A stretch of DNA of 5,492 nucleotides from Bacteriovoracaceae bacterium UBA6153 (GCA_002428265.1 DIUR01000013.1:1-5492), one strand, 5' to 3'. Positions 1 to 5,376 are shown, counted from the stretch's first letter. A program made the numbers and translations. Notes: a model not told the origin generated them from the letters alone.

Positions 1-2
1 TT

Positions 3-131
3 CAACTAACAGGTAATATCCAATTTAAAGTCCTTCATAAGGTACGAGTGGCCCAATTACATCTCATCAAAGATTCACAGTCATCGACTTGGGGCCAAGC
101 AATGTTGTTACCGAGCAACTTAAAGCTTTAG
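3..131 (+). CDS. 3' end of an unidentified small or truncated protein ending in GQAMLLPS-NLKL
   Basis: This frame is open from the left edge to a TAG at 129-131, about 42 codons, and its true start may lie outside the window. I do not recognise the protein; the visible part is polar, with no clear domain. Its last 12 residues contain GQAMLLPS, identical to the end of the 27-residue ORF at 4361-4444. If it starts internally, a GTG at 48-50 preceded by AAGG (39-42) would give a 27-residue peptide, the same length as that ORF. No ATG occurs in frame before the motif. It could be a decayed relative of the right-hand ORF or the end of a longer gene. Confidence is low because the open frame is short; the shared peptide is its main support. 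Confidence 0.35.
   Translation, partial: QLTGNIQFKVLHKVRVAQLHLIKDSQSSTWGQAMLLPSNLKL
91..118 (+). repeat. Left copy of 28-base direct repeat encoding GQAMLLPS
   Basis: This stretch matches 4413-4440 at 24 of 28 bases in the same orientation, with no similarity just upstream. The differences inside the eight GQAMLLPS codons (positions 95, 108 and 113) are all synonymous: GGC/GGT, TTA/CTA and CCG/CCA. The fourth difference (92) lies in the codon before the motif. This pattern points to selection on the peptide. A degenerate attachment site flanking an inserted segment is the alternative reading. Confidence 0.6.
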
Positions 132-267
132 TGCCAATATGTTTGAGCCTCACTGCGAATATTTCGGATGATATTTCGTTGAAATGACTTTCGCGCCTAT
201 CCAGTGTTGGCTTTAGGTTGCGTAGCCGCTATCTCATAAAGAGTGTTAGCATTACATTTATGTCTTA

Positions 268-1467
268 CTAAACAATCCACTCTCTTTTCAATCTTGTTTT
301 TCTTGCAAGTGAAAATATATTTAAAGCTAATCTTGCTGTTGCAACACAATCCTTAAAATCTCGGTCTCCTCCACTAATCGCCTGTTTGCTAATTGTCTTA
401 ATAATCACTTCTGAATCATTAAGAAGACCCTCTTGATATGTGACTGCACTATCAAAACCATCTACATTACATAAAGAAACCTGTTTATTTAAACTAACAA
501 GATAATGCTTAAAAGCATTAGACTCTCCCCAACTAATTGTTGTTGGAGCAACTCCCGCAAACAAAGGTTGGCAATATTCATTATCAAAGCTTGGATCTGG
601 CTGTAGTAAATTTAACACTCCTAATTTCTTAGCAGCATCCAAAGTTGGAATTTTATATTCTGAAAGAGACTTTGGTGAATAATACCACAGACCTCTTCTT
701 GCAATGTCCCCGTCCTCTGGTTCATAAAATTTCTTAGAACTAAATGATCTGACATTTAACCAAGTCCCAGAACAAATTTGATCTACATTGGCCGCAGCAA
801 GACACAAGTGCTGATGGCTTGAATATCCAACGACGACTCTTCTTTTTTGAAGCTTTAACCCCGAAGTTAAAAGAAGAAGATTTGCGAGAATCATTGGCTC
901 TTCTGACAAATACGAATCCCCCTCCGGCACAACATAATATCCATCAACTTCCCATGTCGCACTTCTTTCAACAATTGCCTCGATTAATTCTTCTGATCGA
1001 AGCACTTCCGTAGATACTACGATGGTTTGTAACCGTTGTTTATCTGCAAAGACACTCGCCGCTTCTGCCGCAATTGTTTCATGTTGATCTAGCCAATCTG
1101 GTGTTATTTTTTCCGAATATGTTCCTGGAATAATTATCGTGTCAGTTGAAATGGCATCATTTAATTCTTTCAATTTCACTAAAAAGTTATTGGTATGTGT
1201 CCCTCCTGAAAAGACATCAATACTTCGATCTTGAAACATTTTAAAATATTCATGTTGAATCAATCTTTCCTTATCTGTGTCTTGAAAAAAACACTGAGGA
1301 TCAAACAGAATTTCAGATTTACTTTTTTTTGCTTCTATAGAAACTTTTTTCATCTGATCTATAGTTGAATCTCTTGGGCTAAGAACAAGACCTGCTCCGC
1401 CCCACTTATCAAGTAACAACTTACTAAGGGCCATCATTCCATGACCAAATTGCAAATATAACTTCAT
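268..1467 (-). CDS. TIM-barrel-like protein of unknown function, third gene of the nuclease-kinase operon
   Basis: I cannot assign this 399-residue protein. It reads as a soluble alpha/beta protein with regularly spaced hydrophobic strands, each followed by a polar turn: LYLQFGHGM (3-11), GLVLSPRD (26-33), ILFDPQ (53-58), TIIIPGTYSE (110-119), TIVVSTE (148-154), DGYYVVPEG (175-183), RVVVGYSS (210-217), and a Gly-rich SGTW turn at 233-236. This rhythm suggests a TIM barrel. The FDPQ and SGTWLNVR segments look like active-site or ligand loops. Overall it is vaguely reminiscent of tRNA-guanine transglycosylase-like barrels, but the DxxxPTR-type signature of that family is absent, so this is only a lead. 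No signal peptide or membrane segment is seen. The ATG directly follows the kinase stop codon and is preceded by AAAAGGAG (1473-1480) at 5-base spacing, which fixes the start and implies coupled translation. Confidence 0.85.
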   Translation of the reverse strand: MKLYLQFGHGMMALSKLLLDKWGGAGLVLSPRDSTIDQMKKVSIEAKKSKSEILFDPQCFFQDTDKERLIQHEYFKMFQDRSIDVFSGGTHTNNFLVKLKELNDAISTDTIIIPGTYSEKITPDWLDQHETIAAEAASVFADKQRLQTIVVSTEVLRSEELIEAIVERSATWEVDGYYVVPEGDSYLSEEPMILANLLLLTSGLKLQKRRVVVGYSSHQHLCLAAANVDQICSGTWLNVRSFSSKKFYEPEDGDIARRGLWYYSPKSLSEYKIPTLDAAKKLGVLNLLQPDPSFDNEYCQPLFAGVAPTTISWGESNAFKHYLVSLNKQVSLCNVDGFDSAVTYQEGLLNDSEVIIKTISKQAISGGDRDFKDCVATARLALNIFSLARKTRLKREWIV

Positions 1468-2331
1468 CTAAACTCCTTTTACTTTTAAACTTTCATATAT
1501 TGGCAAAAACCAATTCAAAGCATCTTCAGCTTTTTGTGGCCGCCAACTCGGAAAACGTCCAACCAAAGATTTAAGAAAGTCTGATAATTTATTATCTGAA
1601 TCTTCCAAAATACTTAATGCTGGCAAATCTTCATCTGCCATTTTTTTCATTAGAATTAAAAGGTTATTCTCACATATTTCATAATAAGGATTTTTACCCG
1701 TAAGACATTCGTACAAAACGACACCCACAGAAAAAAGATCAGCTCTTGAATCAATGTTTATTTTAATATTTCTCATTTGCTCAGGCGCACCATACCCCCA
1801 AGTACCCAATCCATTGGCATGGGCCGTTTCAGTTAATGATGTGAGATCCAAATGTCTAACAATCCCAAAATCAAGAATCCATTTGCTCCCATCAGTTCCC
1901 CAAATTATATTATTTGGCTTGATGTCTCTATGAACAATTTTCTTTGCTTCAAAATCTCTACATGCTTCTAAGAGAAACATTCCCCATTCTAAACTTTCGG
2001 CGAAGGTAAGAGGCTGCTTTTCTAGAAAATAATCAGATAAAAGCTTTCCCTCAATCCACTCTTCAATGACGAACAAAGCATCTTCATCACTAATTTTTCT
2101 TTTGCCGTAATCAATGATTTTTGGCACACACCCAAGATTCAGCTTCACAATCGCTGAAACCTCTCTTTCCATTCGTTGTTCTGCTTTATAAGTCTTTTTA
2201 AAAATTTTAAGCGCTACTTTTTGAGTCCCGAGCATGGCCGTACAGACATCTCTTTGTCCTGATGCACCTGTTAGTGGAATTATGTTTGATAATTCAGGAA
2301 ATACATCCCTGACTAGGTTGAGATCGAGCAT
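1468..2331 (-). CDS. Hanks-type serine/threonine protein kinase, soluble, single-domain
   Basis: The protein (287 residues) transfers phosphate from ATP to Ser/Thr of partner proteins. The full catalytic set is visible: a variant glycine loop GASGQRDV (22-29), Lys42 in VALKIF, an alpha-C Glu at 55 or 57, the catalytic loop HRDIKPNN (134-141) with Asp136, metal-binding DFG (154-156), APE (182-184), Asp198 in DSRADLF, and a subdomain XI Arg264. The segment between DFG and APE carries several Thr/Ser residues (164, 165, 167, 169, 177) that could be autophosphorylated. The chain ends soon after the kinase fold. It has no transmembrane segment or PASTA repeats, so it is cytoplasmic and probably acts on its operon partners. 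Its start overlaps the upstream nuclease gene by 38 bases in another frame, with an AAAGGG-like site 9 bases before the ATG. The kinase assignment is firm; the substrate is unknown. Confidence 0.97.
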   Translation of the reverse strand: MLDLNLVRDVFPELSNIIPLTGASGQRDVCTAMLGTQKVALKIFKKTYKAEQRMEREVSAIVKLNLGCVPKIIDYGKRKISDEDALFVIEEWIEGKLLSDYFLEKQPLTFAESLEWGMFLLEACRDFEAKKIVHRDIKPNNIIWGTDGSKWILDFGIVRHLDLTSLTETAHANGLGTWGYGAPEQMRNIKINIDSRADLFSVGVVLYECLTGKNPYYEICENNLLILMKKMADEDLPALSILEDSDNKLSDFLKSLVGRFPSWRPQKAEDALNWFLPIYESLKVKGV

Positions 2332-2998
2332 ATTTCAATTCCCTTTGTTTCACTAATCCCATATTTACAAACCAAGACCCATAAGAAACTGGAAGTTTTT
2401 GAGCTTGAGCTTTAGAATATATATAAGATTCATCGTTAGCAGAGACTATAACCCCAATACCAAAATTTTTAGCATATTCGGCAATTAGCTGATTATTTTT
2501 CTTTTCTGGAATTAAAATATAACTATCTGATGCAAACCAAGTATTGTTAATCGCCTGAGAGACAGCACTTCTCCAATCCTGAATCTTTGCTTCAATTGCA
2601 ATGATTTTATCCACATTAAAAATCTTTGAGAGTGCCTTTGTTTTAAAACGATCACCCTTAGACCACACCAATTCCGCATCAAGCAGATCAATTAAAATTT
2701 TATCAACGGTTTTCGGTTTTATTAAAAGCCTTGAAGAAATATCTTCACTAGAACTTACCTTGAAAGAATAGAGATAATGCAGCACCTTTAAGTGTTCTTT
2801 GTTAAAATGATCAAAATTAGTAAACGACTCAGAATTTTTTTTGAACGAAATAGCCAAAATATCAGGATAGCCGGTTGGAAGCTCCAGCTCTTGAATAATT
2901 TCTAAATCTTTCTTAAACGGTAACCCCTGCGCCAATACTTTTGTCACAAGCTTTGACTCCGGGCCCTGCTGAAAGCTATTTCTATATTTAAATTGCAT
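2294..2998 (-). CDS. PD-(D/E)XK nuclease-like protein with internal winged helix-turn-helix domain
   Basis: This first gene of the operon encodes 234 residues. PD at 45-46 (GYPDILAI) and EAK at 136-138 (IIAIEAK), followed by DWRSAVSQA with Gln148, fit the PD-(D/E)XK phosphodiesterase core: acidic residue, ExK, then a helix with Gln. Glu14 could be the N-terminal motif-I acid. Between the two halves, residues about 67-122 look like a winged helix-turn-helix, with helices LKVLHYLYSF, SEDISSRLL and KPKTVDKILIDLLDAEL and then a basic wing. So the DNA-reading domain seems to be inserted into the nuclease core. Proteins with this IExK...W..A..QA pattern are known in restriction-endonuclease-like families. 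Cleavage versus DNA sensing is not decided by sequence alone. The ATG at 2998 has only a weak ribosome site. Its 3' end overlaps the kinase start, implying coupled expression. Confidence 0.8.
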   Translation of the reverse strand: MQFKYRNSFQQGPESKLVTKVLAQGLPFKKDLEIIQELELPTGYPDILAISFKKNSESFTNFDHFNKEHLKVLHYLYSFKVSSSEDISSRLLIKPKTVDKILIDLLDAELVWSKGDRFKTKALSKIFNVDKIIAIEAKIQDWRSAVSQAINNTWFASDSYILIPEKKNNQLIAEYAKNFGIGVIVSANDESYIYSKAQAQKLPVSYGSWFVNMGLVKQRELKYARSQPSQGCIS

Positions 2999-3047
2999 AT
3001 CTTACTTTGTTGTGTGTTTTTAACAGTTTATCAGATAAAATTCTATT

Positions 3048-3076
3048 TTTATACTAATCCTTAAAATTGTTTATAA
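3048..3076 (-). promoter_or_regulatory. Possible promoter of the three-gene operon
   Basis: On the minus strand, TATAAA (3053-3048) is a good -10 match about 50 bases before the nuclease ATG. The hexamer 17 bases further upstream (TTATAA, 3076-3071) is a poor -35. The surrounding gap is very AT-rich, so chance matches are likely. Confidence 0.25.
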
Positions 3077-3089
3077 AGTTTAGCAAATA

Positions 3090-3118
3090 TTGCGTCCTCA
3101 AGGGTATCCTTCAATAAT
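3090..3118 (+). promoter_or_regulatory. Possible promoter of the VOC-family gene
   Basis: TTGCGT (3090-3095) and AATAAT (3113-3118) are separated by 17 bases. Transcription would start near 3125, giving a leader of about 45 bases to the ATG at 3170. Both boxes are imperfect. Confidence 0.3.
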
Positions 3119-3169
3119 ATTAATCCCACCCACTTGCCTATCATTCATCATGAACATAACATTCGGAGC

Positions 3170-3541
3170 ATGGAATTCGGTCAACTTCATCATCTTGAAT
3201 ATTACGTGAAAGACCTTTCTCGCTCAAACGAGTTTTGGGATTGGTTTATGCCATTCATGGGTTACGTTGAGTATCAAAAATGGAATGGTGGTATAAGTTG
3301 GAGCCATCAAAGTGGAACGTATATTGTATTTGTACAATTAGAAAACGATGCCCTAGAAATCAATAATAATAGACAGGGGAATGGCTTAAATCACATAGCA
3401 ATGATGGGAAAAGACATTGCCCACTTTAATGAGCTACAGGCAGAATTAAAGCAACGTCATATGAAAATCTTATTTCTCAAAGAAAACTATATCTGCTTTG
3501 AAGACCCTAATGATTTTGCAATTGAATTATATTTGCCATAA
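3170..3541 (+). CDS. VOC-superfamily (glyoxalase/bleomycin-resistance-type) protein
   Basis: The protein (123 residues from the ATG) has the paired beta-alpha-beta-beta-beta modules of the vicinal oxygen chelate fold. The N-terminal module reads LHHLEYYVKDLSRSNEFWDWF, and the second module opens with LNHIAM and closes with FEDPNDFAIELYLP. The likely metal ligands are His8, His75 and Glu119, the usual VOC positions at the starts and end of the modules. It is one-domain length, so it would act as a dimer. The family includes glyoxalases, ring-cleavage dioxygenases, antibiotic-binding proteins and methylmalonyl-CoA epimerases; nothing visible picks the substrate. A TTG at 3134 would add 12 residues (135 total), but the VOC module begins just after the ATG, which I prefer. 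GGAG (3165-3168) is only one base from that ATG, so the start is not certain. It converges on the next gene with 3 bases between stops. Confidence 0.85.
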   Translation: MEFGQLHHLEYYVKDLSRSNEFWDWFMPFMGYVEYQKWNGGISWSHQSGTYIVFVQLENDALEINNNRQGNGLNHIAMMGKDIAHFNELQAELKQRHMKILFLKENYICFEDPNDFAIELYLP

Positions 3542-3544
3542 ATA

Positions 3545-3976
3545 TTATTCTACTATCGCTGACCCTTGAGTATATTCCGTCGGTGTCGCTGTAAGAGAAA
3601 TCTTAACTTTTTGCTGAAGATATTCGGATTTAATTTCTGCTGTTTTACCCAACTCACTCACAAGACCCATTCTTTGGATAGAAACTGGCATTGATGCTGT
3701 ATCAACAACCATACATTCAGTTGTAAATATACCTTTCTCAACTTTGTGGAGTTTTCCAATAAGGGCCACTCCATCTTTGCCCTTTGTTAGAGGAATCCAG
3801 TCTTGATTATCTTCGTTCACAATTAACTCATGATGAGTTTGAAAATCCTTGTTACCGTTTCCATATGAAAATTTAACCTTCACTAAATAACCGTACATTT
3901 TTGTATCTGATTTCTCAGAAGCGTGAGATTGAATAGATAATATTGTAAGTAATAATGTTAAAAATATTCTTGTCAT
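3545..3976 (-). CDS. Small exported protein of unknown function with Sec signal peptide
   Basis: From the chosen ATG the protein has 143 residues. It begins with a short basic start (MTR), a hydrophobic core (IFLTLLLTILSI) and a signal peptidase I-type site, SHA before SE, after residue 19, so it is probably periplasmic or secreted. There is no lipobox cysteine. The mature part (about 124 residues) alternates hydrophobic and polar residues, as in a beta-rich domain (YGYLVKVKFSY, HHELIVNE, KGIFTTECMVV, VKISLTATPTEY), and has a single Cys. I do not recognise the family. GGAG (3983-3986) lies 6 bases before the ATG at 3976. The longer reading from 4000 would place this ribosome site inside the gene and put eight polar residues before the signal peptide, so it is rejected. 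Confidence 0.8.
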   Translation of the reverse strand: MTRIFLTLLLTILSIQSHASEKSDTKMYGYLVKVKFSYGNGNKDFQTHHELIVNEDNQDWIPLTKGKDGVALIGKLHKVEKGIFTTECMVVDTASMPVSIQRMGLVSELGKTAEIKSEYLQQKVKISLTATPTEYTQGSAIVE

Positions 3977-3982
3977 AATTTT

Positions 3983-3986
3983 CTCC
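3983..3986 (-). promoter_or_regulatory. Ribosome binding site that fixes the start of the exported protein
   Basis: On the minus strand GGAG is followed by six bases and then the ATG at 3976-3974. This spacing is ideal, while the upstream in-frame ATG at 4000 has no comparable site. Confidence 0.7.
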
Positions 3987-4073
3987 AAGCTTGATTCCAT
4001 CTAGATTAACACATAATAAAATTTATCTATAAATCTTGGTGACTTTTTGATTGCCGGAACGGCGAAGATGTTA

Positions 4074-4087
4074 AAAAAATATTTTTT
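4074..4087. repeat. 14-base perfect A/T palindrome
   Basis: Six A, then TA, then six T read the same on both strands. The palindrome lies between the divergent exported-protein and recombinase-domain genes. In composition this bad it may be chance; it could also be a bent-DNA or protein-binding site. Confidence 0.3.
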
Positions 4088-4109
4088 GGACTAATTTAAT
4101 GCAGGTAAG

Positions 4110-4160
4110 ATGCGAATTTGGATTATATCGTTGTTCGTTACTTTGAAATCGTTCGTATAA
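4110..4160 (+). CDS. Possible 16-residue leader ORF overlapping the recombinase-domain start
   Basis: An ATG at 4110, preceded by AGG (4103-4105) at 4-base spacing, opens a 16-codon frame rich in hydrophobic residues (MRIWIISLFVTLKSFV). Its TAA at 4158-4160 shares one base with the ATG at 4160 (TAATG). The downstream ATG lacks its own ribosome site, so translation by termination-reinitiation is plausible. The ORF is short enough to be chance. Confidence 0.25.
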   Translation: MRIWIISLFVTLKSFV

Positions 4161-4351
4161 TGTCAAGATTGGTTAACCCAAGAGAACAAGTTACTCTACA
4201 ACTTATTATCAAATGGTTAAAGGAAGGTCTGAGTCATTGTGCCATTACTAAATCGCTCAACAAGAAAAACATTAAACCACGAAAGGCAAAAGAATGGAGT
4301 CAACCTACCGTTGGTTTCATTATTAAACGCCGCCAAGAAAATAATCCTTAG
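4160..4351 (+). CDS. Stand-alone 'recombinase' domain protein (serine-recombinase C-terminal domain relative)
   Basis: The 63 residues match the pattern of the 'recombinase' domain found after the resolvase catalytic domain in large serine recombinases. That pattern is an RLVNPREQ opening, a helix, EGLSHCAITKSLNKKNI (an HTH-like 'G-S-IA-LN-GI' pattern), KPR, WSQPTV and a basic end IIKRR. The resolvase catalytic domain with its nucleophilic Ser is absent, so it cannot cut DNA alone. It would be a DNA-binding accessory protein or a remnant of a larger recombinase. A TTG at 4118 gives a 77-residue reading. I prefer the ATG at 4160 because it sits in a TAATG overlap with a possible leader ORF, but neither start has a strong ribosome site. 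Its stop lies inside the ribosome site of the next ORF, so the two are almost certainly co-transcribed. Confidence 0.65.
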   Translation: MSRLVNPREQVTLQLIIKWLKEGLSHCAITKSLNKKNIKPRKAKEWSQPTVGFIIKRRQENNP

Positions 4352-4355
4352 GAGG
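4350..4355 (+). promoter_or_regulatory. Consensus ribosome binding site overlapping a stop codon
   Basis: AGGAGG sits 5 bases before the ATG at 4361 and shares its first two bases with the TAG that ends the recombinase-domain gene. It is the best ribosome site in the window and the main reason to accept the 27-codon ORF after it. Confidence 0.75.
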
Positions 4356-4360
4356 ATAAG

Positions 4361-4444
4361 ATGGATAAACTAATCGCAATCGCTGCACCACTGGCCGTAC
4401 TAACCGTTTCAAGTGGTCAAGCAATGTTGCTACCAAGCAAATAA
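4361..4444 (+). CDS. 27-residue hydrophobic small protein ending in GQAMLLPS-K
   Basis: The peptide has a charged start (MDK), a hydrophobic stretch (about residues 4-16, LIAIAAPLAVLTV), SS, and then GQAMLLPS at 19-26. It could be a membrane-inserted small protein or resemble a short signal peptide with a brief mature tail. I do not recognise it. Support comes from the consensus AGGAGG at ideal spacing, from coupling to the recombinase-domain gene, and from the shared GQAMLLPS end at 93-116, where all base changes are synonymous. Possible roles are a small toxin, a membrane-associated partner of the recombinase-domain protein, or the conserved peptide of an integrating module. None is proven. 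Confidence 0.55.
   Translation: MDKLIAIAAPLAVLTVSSGQAMLLPSK
4413..4440 (+). repeat. Right copy of 28-base direct repeat encoding GQAMLLPS
   Basis: This copy pairs with 91-118 at 24 of 28 bases and in the same orientation. It forms the 3' end of the 27-codon ORF. Similarity stops abruptly on its upstream side. Confidence 0.6.
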
Positions 4445-4481
4445 AAACTCTTCTTCCACATGAGTCATGGGCACGTCCATA

Positions 4482-4853
4482 TTAAATTTCCAGCAATCCT
4501 ATCTTTGGTAATGATTTTTCAATTTTCAAAACTAAATGATCTAAATCAAATGGCTTGTGGAAAAAATCTAATGCGCCTTTTTTAAGGCATTCATCAACGC
4601 TCATATCGGCCTGTCCAGAGGCGAAATAAAATTGAGGACGAGGATGCAAAGTATTTACAAAGTTCAGTACTGTTATGCCGTTACCGTTGGGCATTTTAAA
4701 GTCAGATAAAACAACATCAAAAAAATTTCTCGTTAAAATTTCGACTGCTTCGTTACCAGAGCTAGCTGTTTCAACGCTGTGACCTCTATATCTAAATTCT
4801 TGGGACATTAATTCTAAAATGTCTGGCTCGTCATCAATTATTAAAATTTTCAT
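4482..4853 (-). CDS. Single-domain response regulator (CheY-like receiver)
   Basis: The 123 residues form one complete receiver domain, which accepts phosphate on Asp from a sensor histidine kinase. The acidic pair is Asp7/Asp8 (LIIDDEPD), the phosphoacceptor is Asp51 (VVLSDFKMP), the switch Ser is Ser79 (FASG), and the conserved Lys is Lys100 (FHKPF). There is no output domain, so it would act by protein contact or pass phosphate along a relay. No histidine kinase is encoded in the window, so its partner lies elsewhere. The ATG at 4853 directly precedes the beta-1 strand (MKILIIDDE) and has only a weak AGAG-like ribosome site. It is transcribed divergently from the XRE-family gene, with the inverted repeat in between. 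Confidence 0.95.
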   Translation of the reverse strand: MKILIIDDEPDILELMSQEFRYRGHSVETASSGNEAVEILTRNFFDVVLSDFKMPNGNGITVLNFVNTLHPRPQFYFASGQADMSVDECLKKGALDFFHKPFDLDHLVLKIEKSLPKIGLLEI

Positions 4854-4883
4854 TTCGTTTATTCTCTAAGTTTAAAAAAATCT

Positions 4884-4911
4884 TTGAGTACCTTAGCACA
4901 ATACATACTAT
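4884..4911 (+). promoter_or_regulatory. Predicted promoter of the XRE-family regulator
   Basis: TTGAGT (4884-4889) and TACTAT (4906-4911) are separated by 16 bases. The -10 box overlaps the outer end of the inverted repeat, so a protein bound there would block RNA polymerase. Transcription would start near 4918. Confidence 0.45.
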
Positions 4912-4947
4912 CGGTGGTACGTATTTTAGTATGTACCACCGATAATT
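4906..4947. promoter_or_regulatory. Inverted-repeat operator upstream of the XRE-family gene
   Basis: TATCGGTGGTAC (4909-4920) and GTACCACCGATA (4933-4944) are perfect 12-base inverted repeats. Three further bases inward pair with one mismatch, leaving a 6-base centre (4924-4929). The element overlaps the predicted -10 box and the start of the transcript. It is likely an autorepressor binding site and may also control the divergent response-regulator gene. In RNA it would also fold as a strong hairpin in the leader. Confidence 0.75.
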
Positions 4948-4952
4948 TAAGG

Positions 4953-5186
4953 ATGTCTAAAGAAGAGAAGTTAGAAAAACAAATTAAATCGCTCGGACAA
5001 CATCTTAGAGAAATAAGGTTATCTAAAGGTTGGACTTTAGAGGAAACCGAAAATCAAGGATGGCCAAACTGGAGACATTTACAAAAAATAGAAAGTGGTA
5101 AAAACATTACCATTGCCACACTCTTTAAATTATCAAAGCTTTATTCAATTAAGCCGAGTGAGCTTCTCAAGAAAATTAACCTCTAA
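4953..5186 (+). CDS. Small XRE-family helix-turn-helix transcriptional regulator
   Basis: The 77-residue protein is almost only a DNA-binding domain. A basic, helical start (SKEEKLEKQIKS) is followed by the five-helix XRE/Cro-CI fold (about residues 14-73): LGQHLREIRLSKGWTLEE, a recognition region around NWRHLQKIESGKNITI, then LFKLSKLYSIKPSELL. Size and layout resemble controller (C) proteins of restriction-modification systems and phage-type repressors, but no modification gene is seen. It most likely binds the inverted repeat just upstream and represses itself. The 100-residue reading from TTG 4884 is rejected because that codon lies in the predicted -35 box; a GTG at 4914 lies inside the operator arm. 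AAGG (4949-4952) directly abuts the ATG, so the ribosome site is unusual. Confidence 0.88.
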   Translation: MSKEEKLEKQIKSLGQHLREIRLSKGWTLEETENQGWPNWRHLQKIESGKNITIATLFKLSKLYSIKPSELLKKINL

Positions 5187-5376
5187 GGGCCACTTCAATC
5201 AATAAACTCCACTATTCAATAACGTCATAATTTAAAAAATACCCGACAAATCTTTTCAATCAAAATCAGTGTTAAGCACCCTTCCGGCCATCCTTAAACA
5301 TGCCAACTTTTTGGTGCACAAAAGGAAGTTTTTTCCGCTCCAAACCACCGAAACCTTCTATGGTAAACTAATGGTG

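Noticed and set aside
132..267. attC-like or terminator structure downstream of the operon
   Set aside because: Only short imperfect repeats are present (ATATTTCG twice, AGTGTT-GC twice, a TAGCCGCTA mini-palindrome); no core-site consensus and no stem followed by a T-run.
819..1013. 64-residue open frame on the plus strand
   Set aside because: It lies wholly inside the 399-residue gene on the other strand, has no ribosome site or domain, and reads as a shadow frame.
3977..4000. N-terminal extension of the exported protein from an ATG at 4000
   Set aside because: It would put eight polar residues before the signal peptide and bury the ideal GGAG ribosome site inside the gene.
4459..4469. CATGAGTCATG palindrome between convergent genes as a terminator
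   Set aside because: The stem is too short once a loop is allowed, and no T-run follows on either strand.
4884..4952. Longer XRE regulator from TTG 4884
   Set aside because: The added codons span the predicted promoter and the inverted repeat, and the XRE fold begins well after the ATG at 4953.
5270..5325. Stem-loop after the XRE gene (GTTAAG...CTTAAAC) as a terminator or small RNA
   Set aside because: The outer stem has a bulge and a large loop, and the T-run comes several bases too late; support is too weak.
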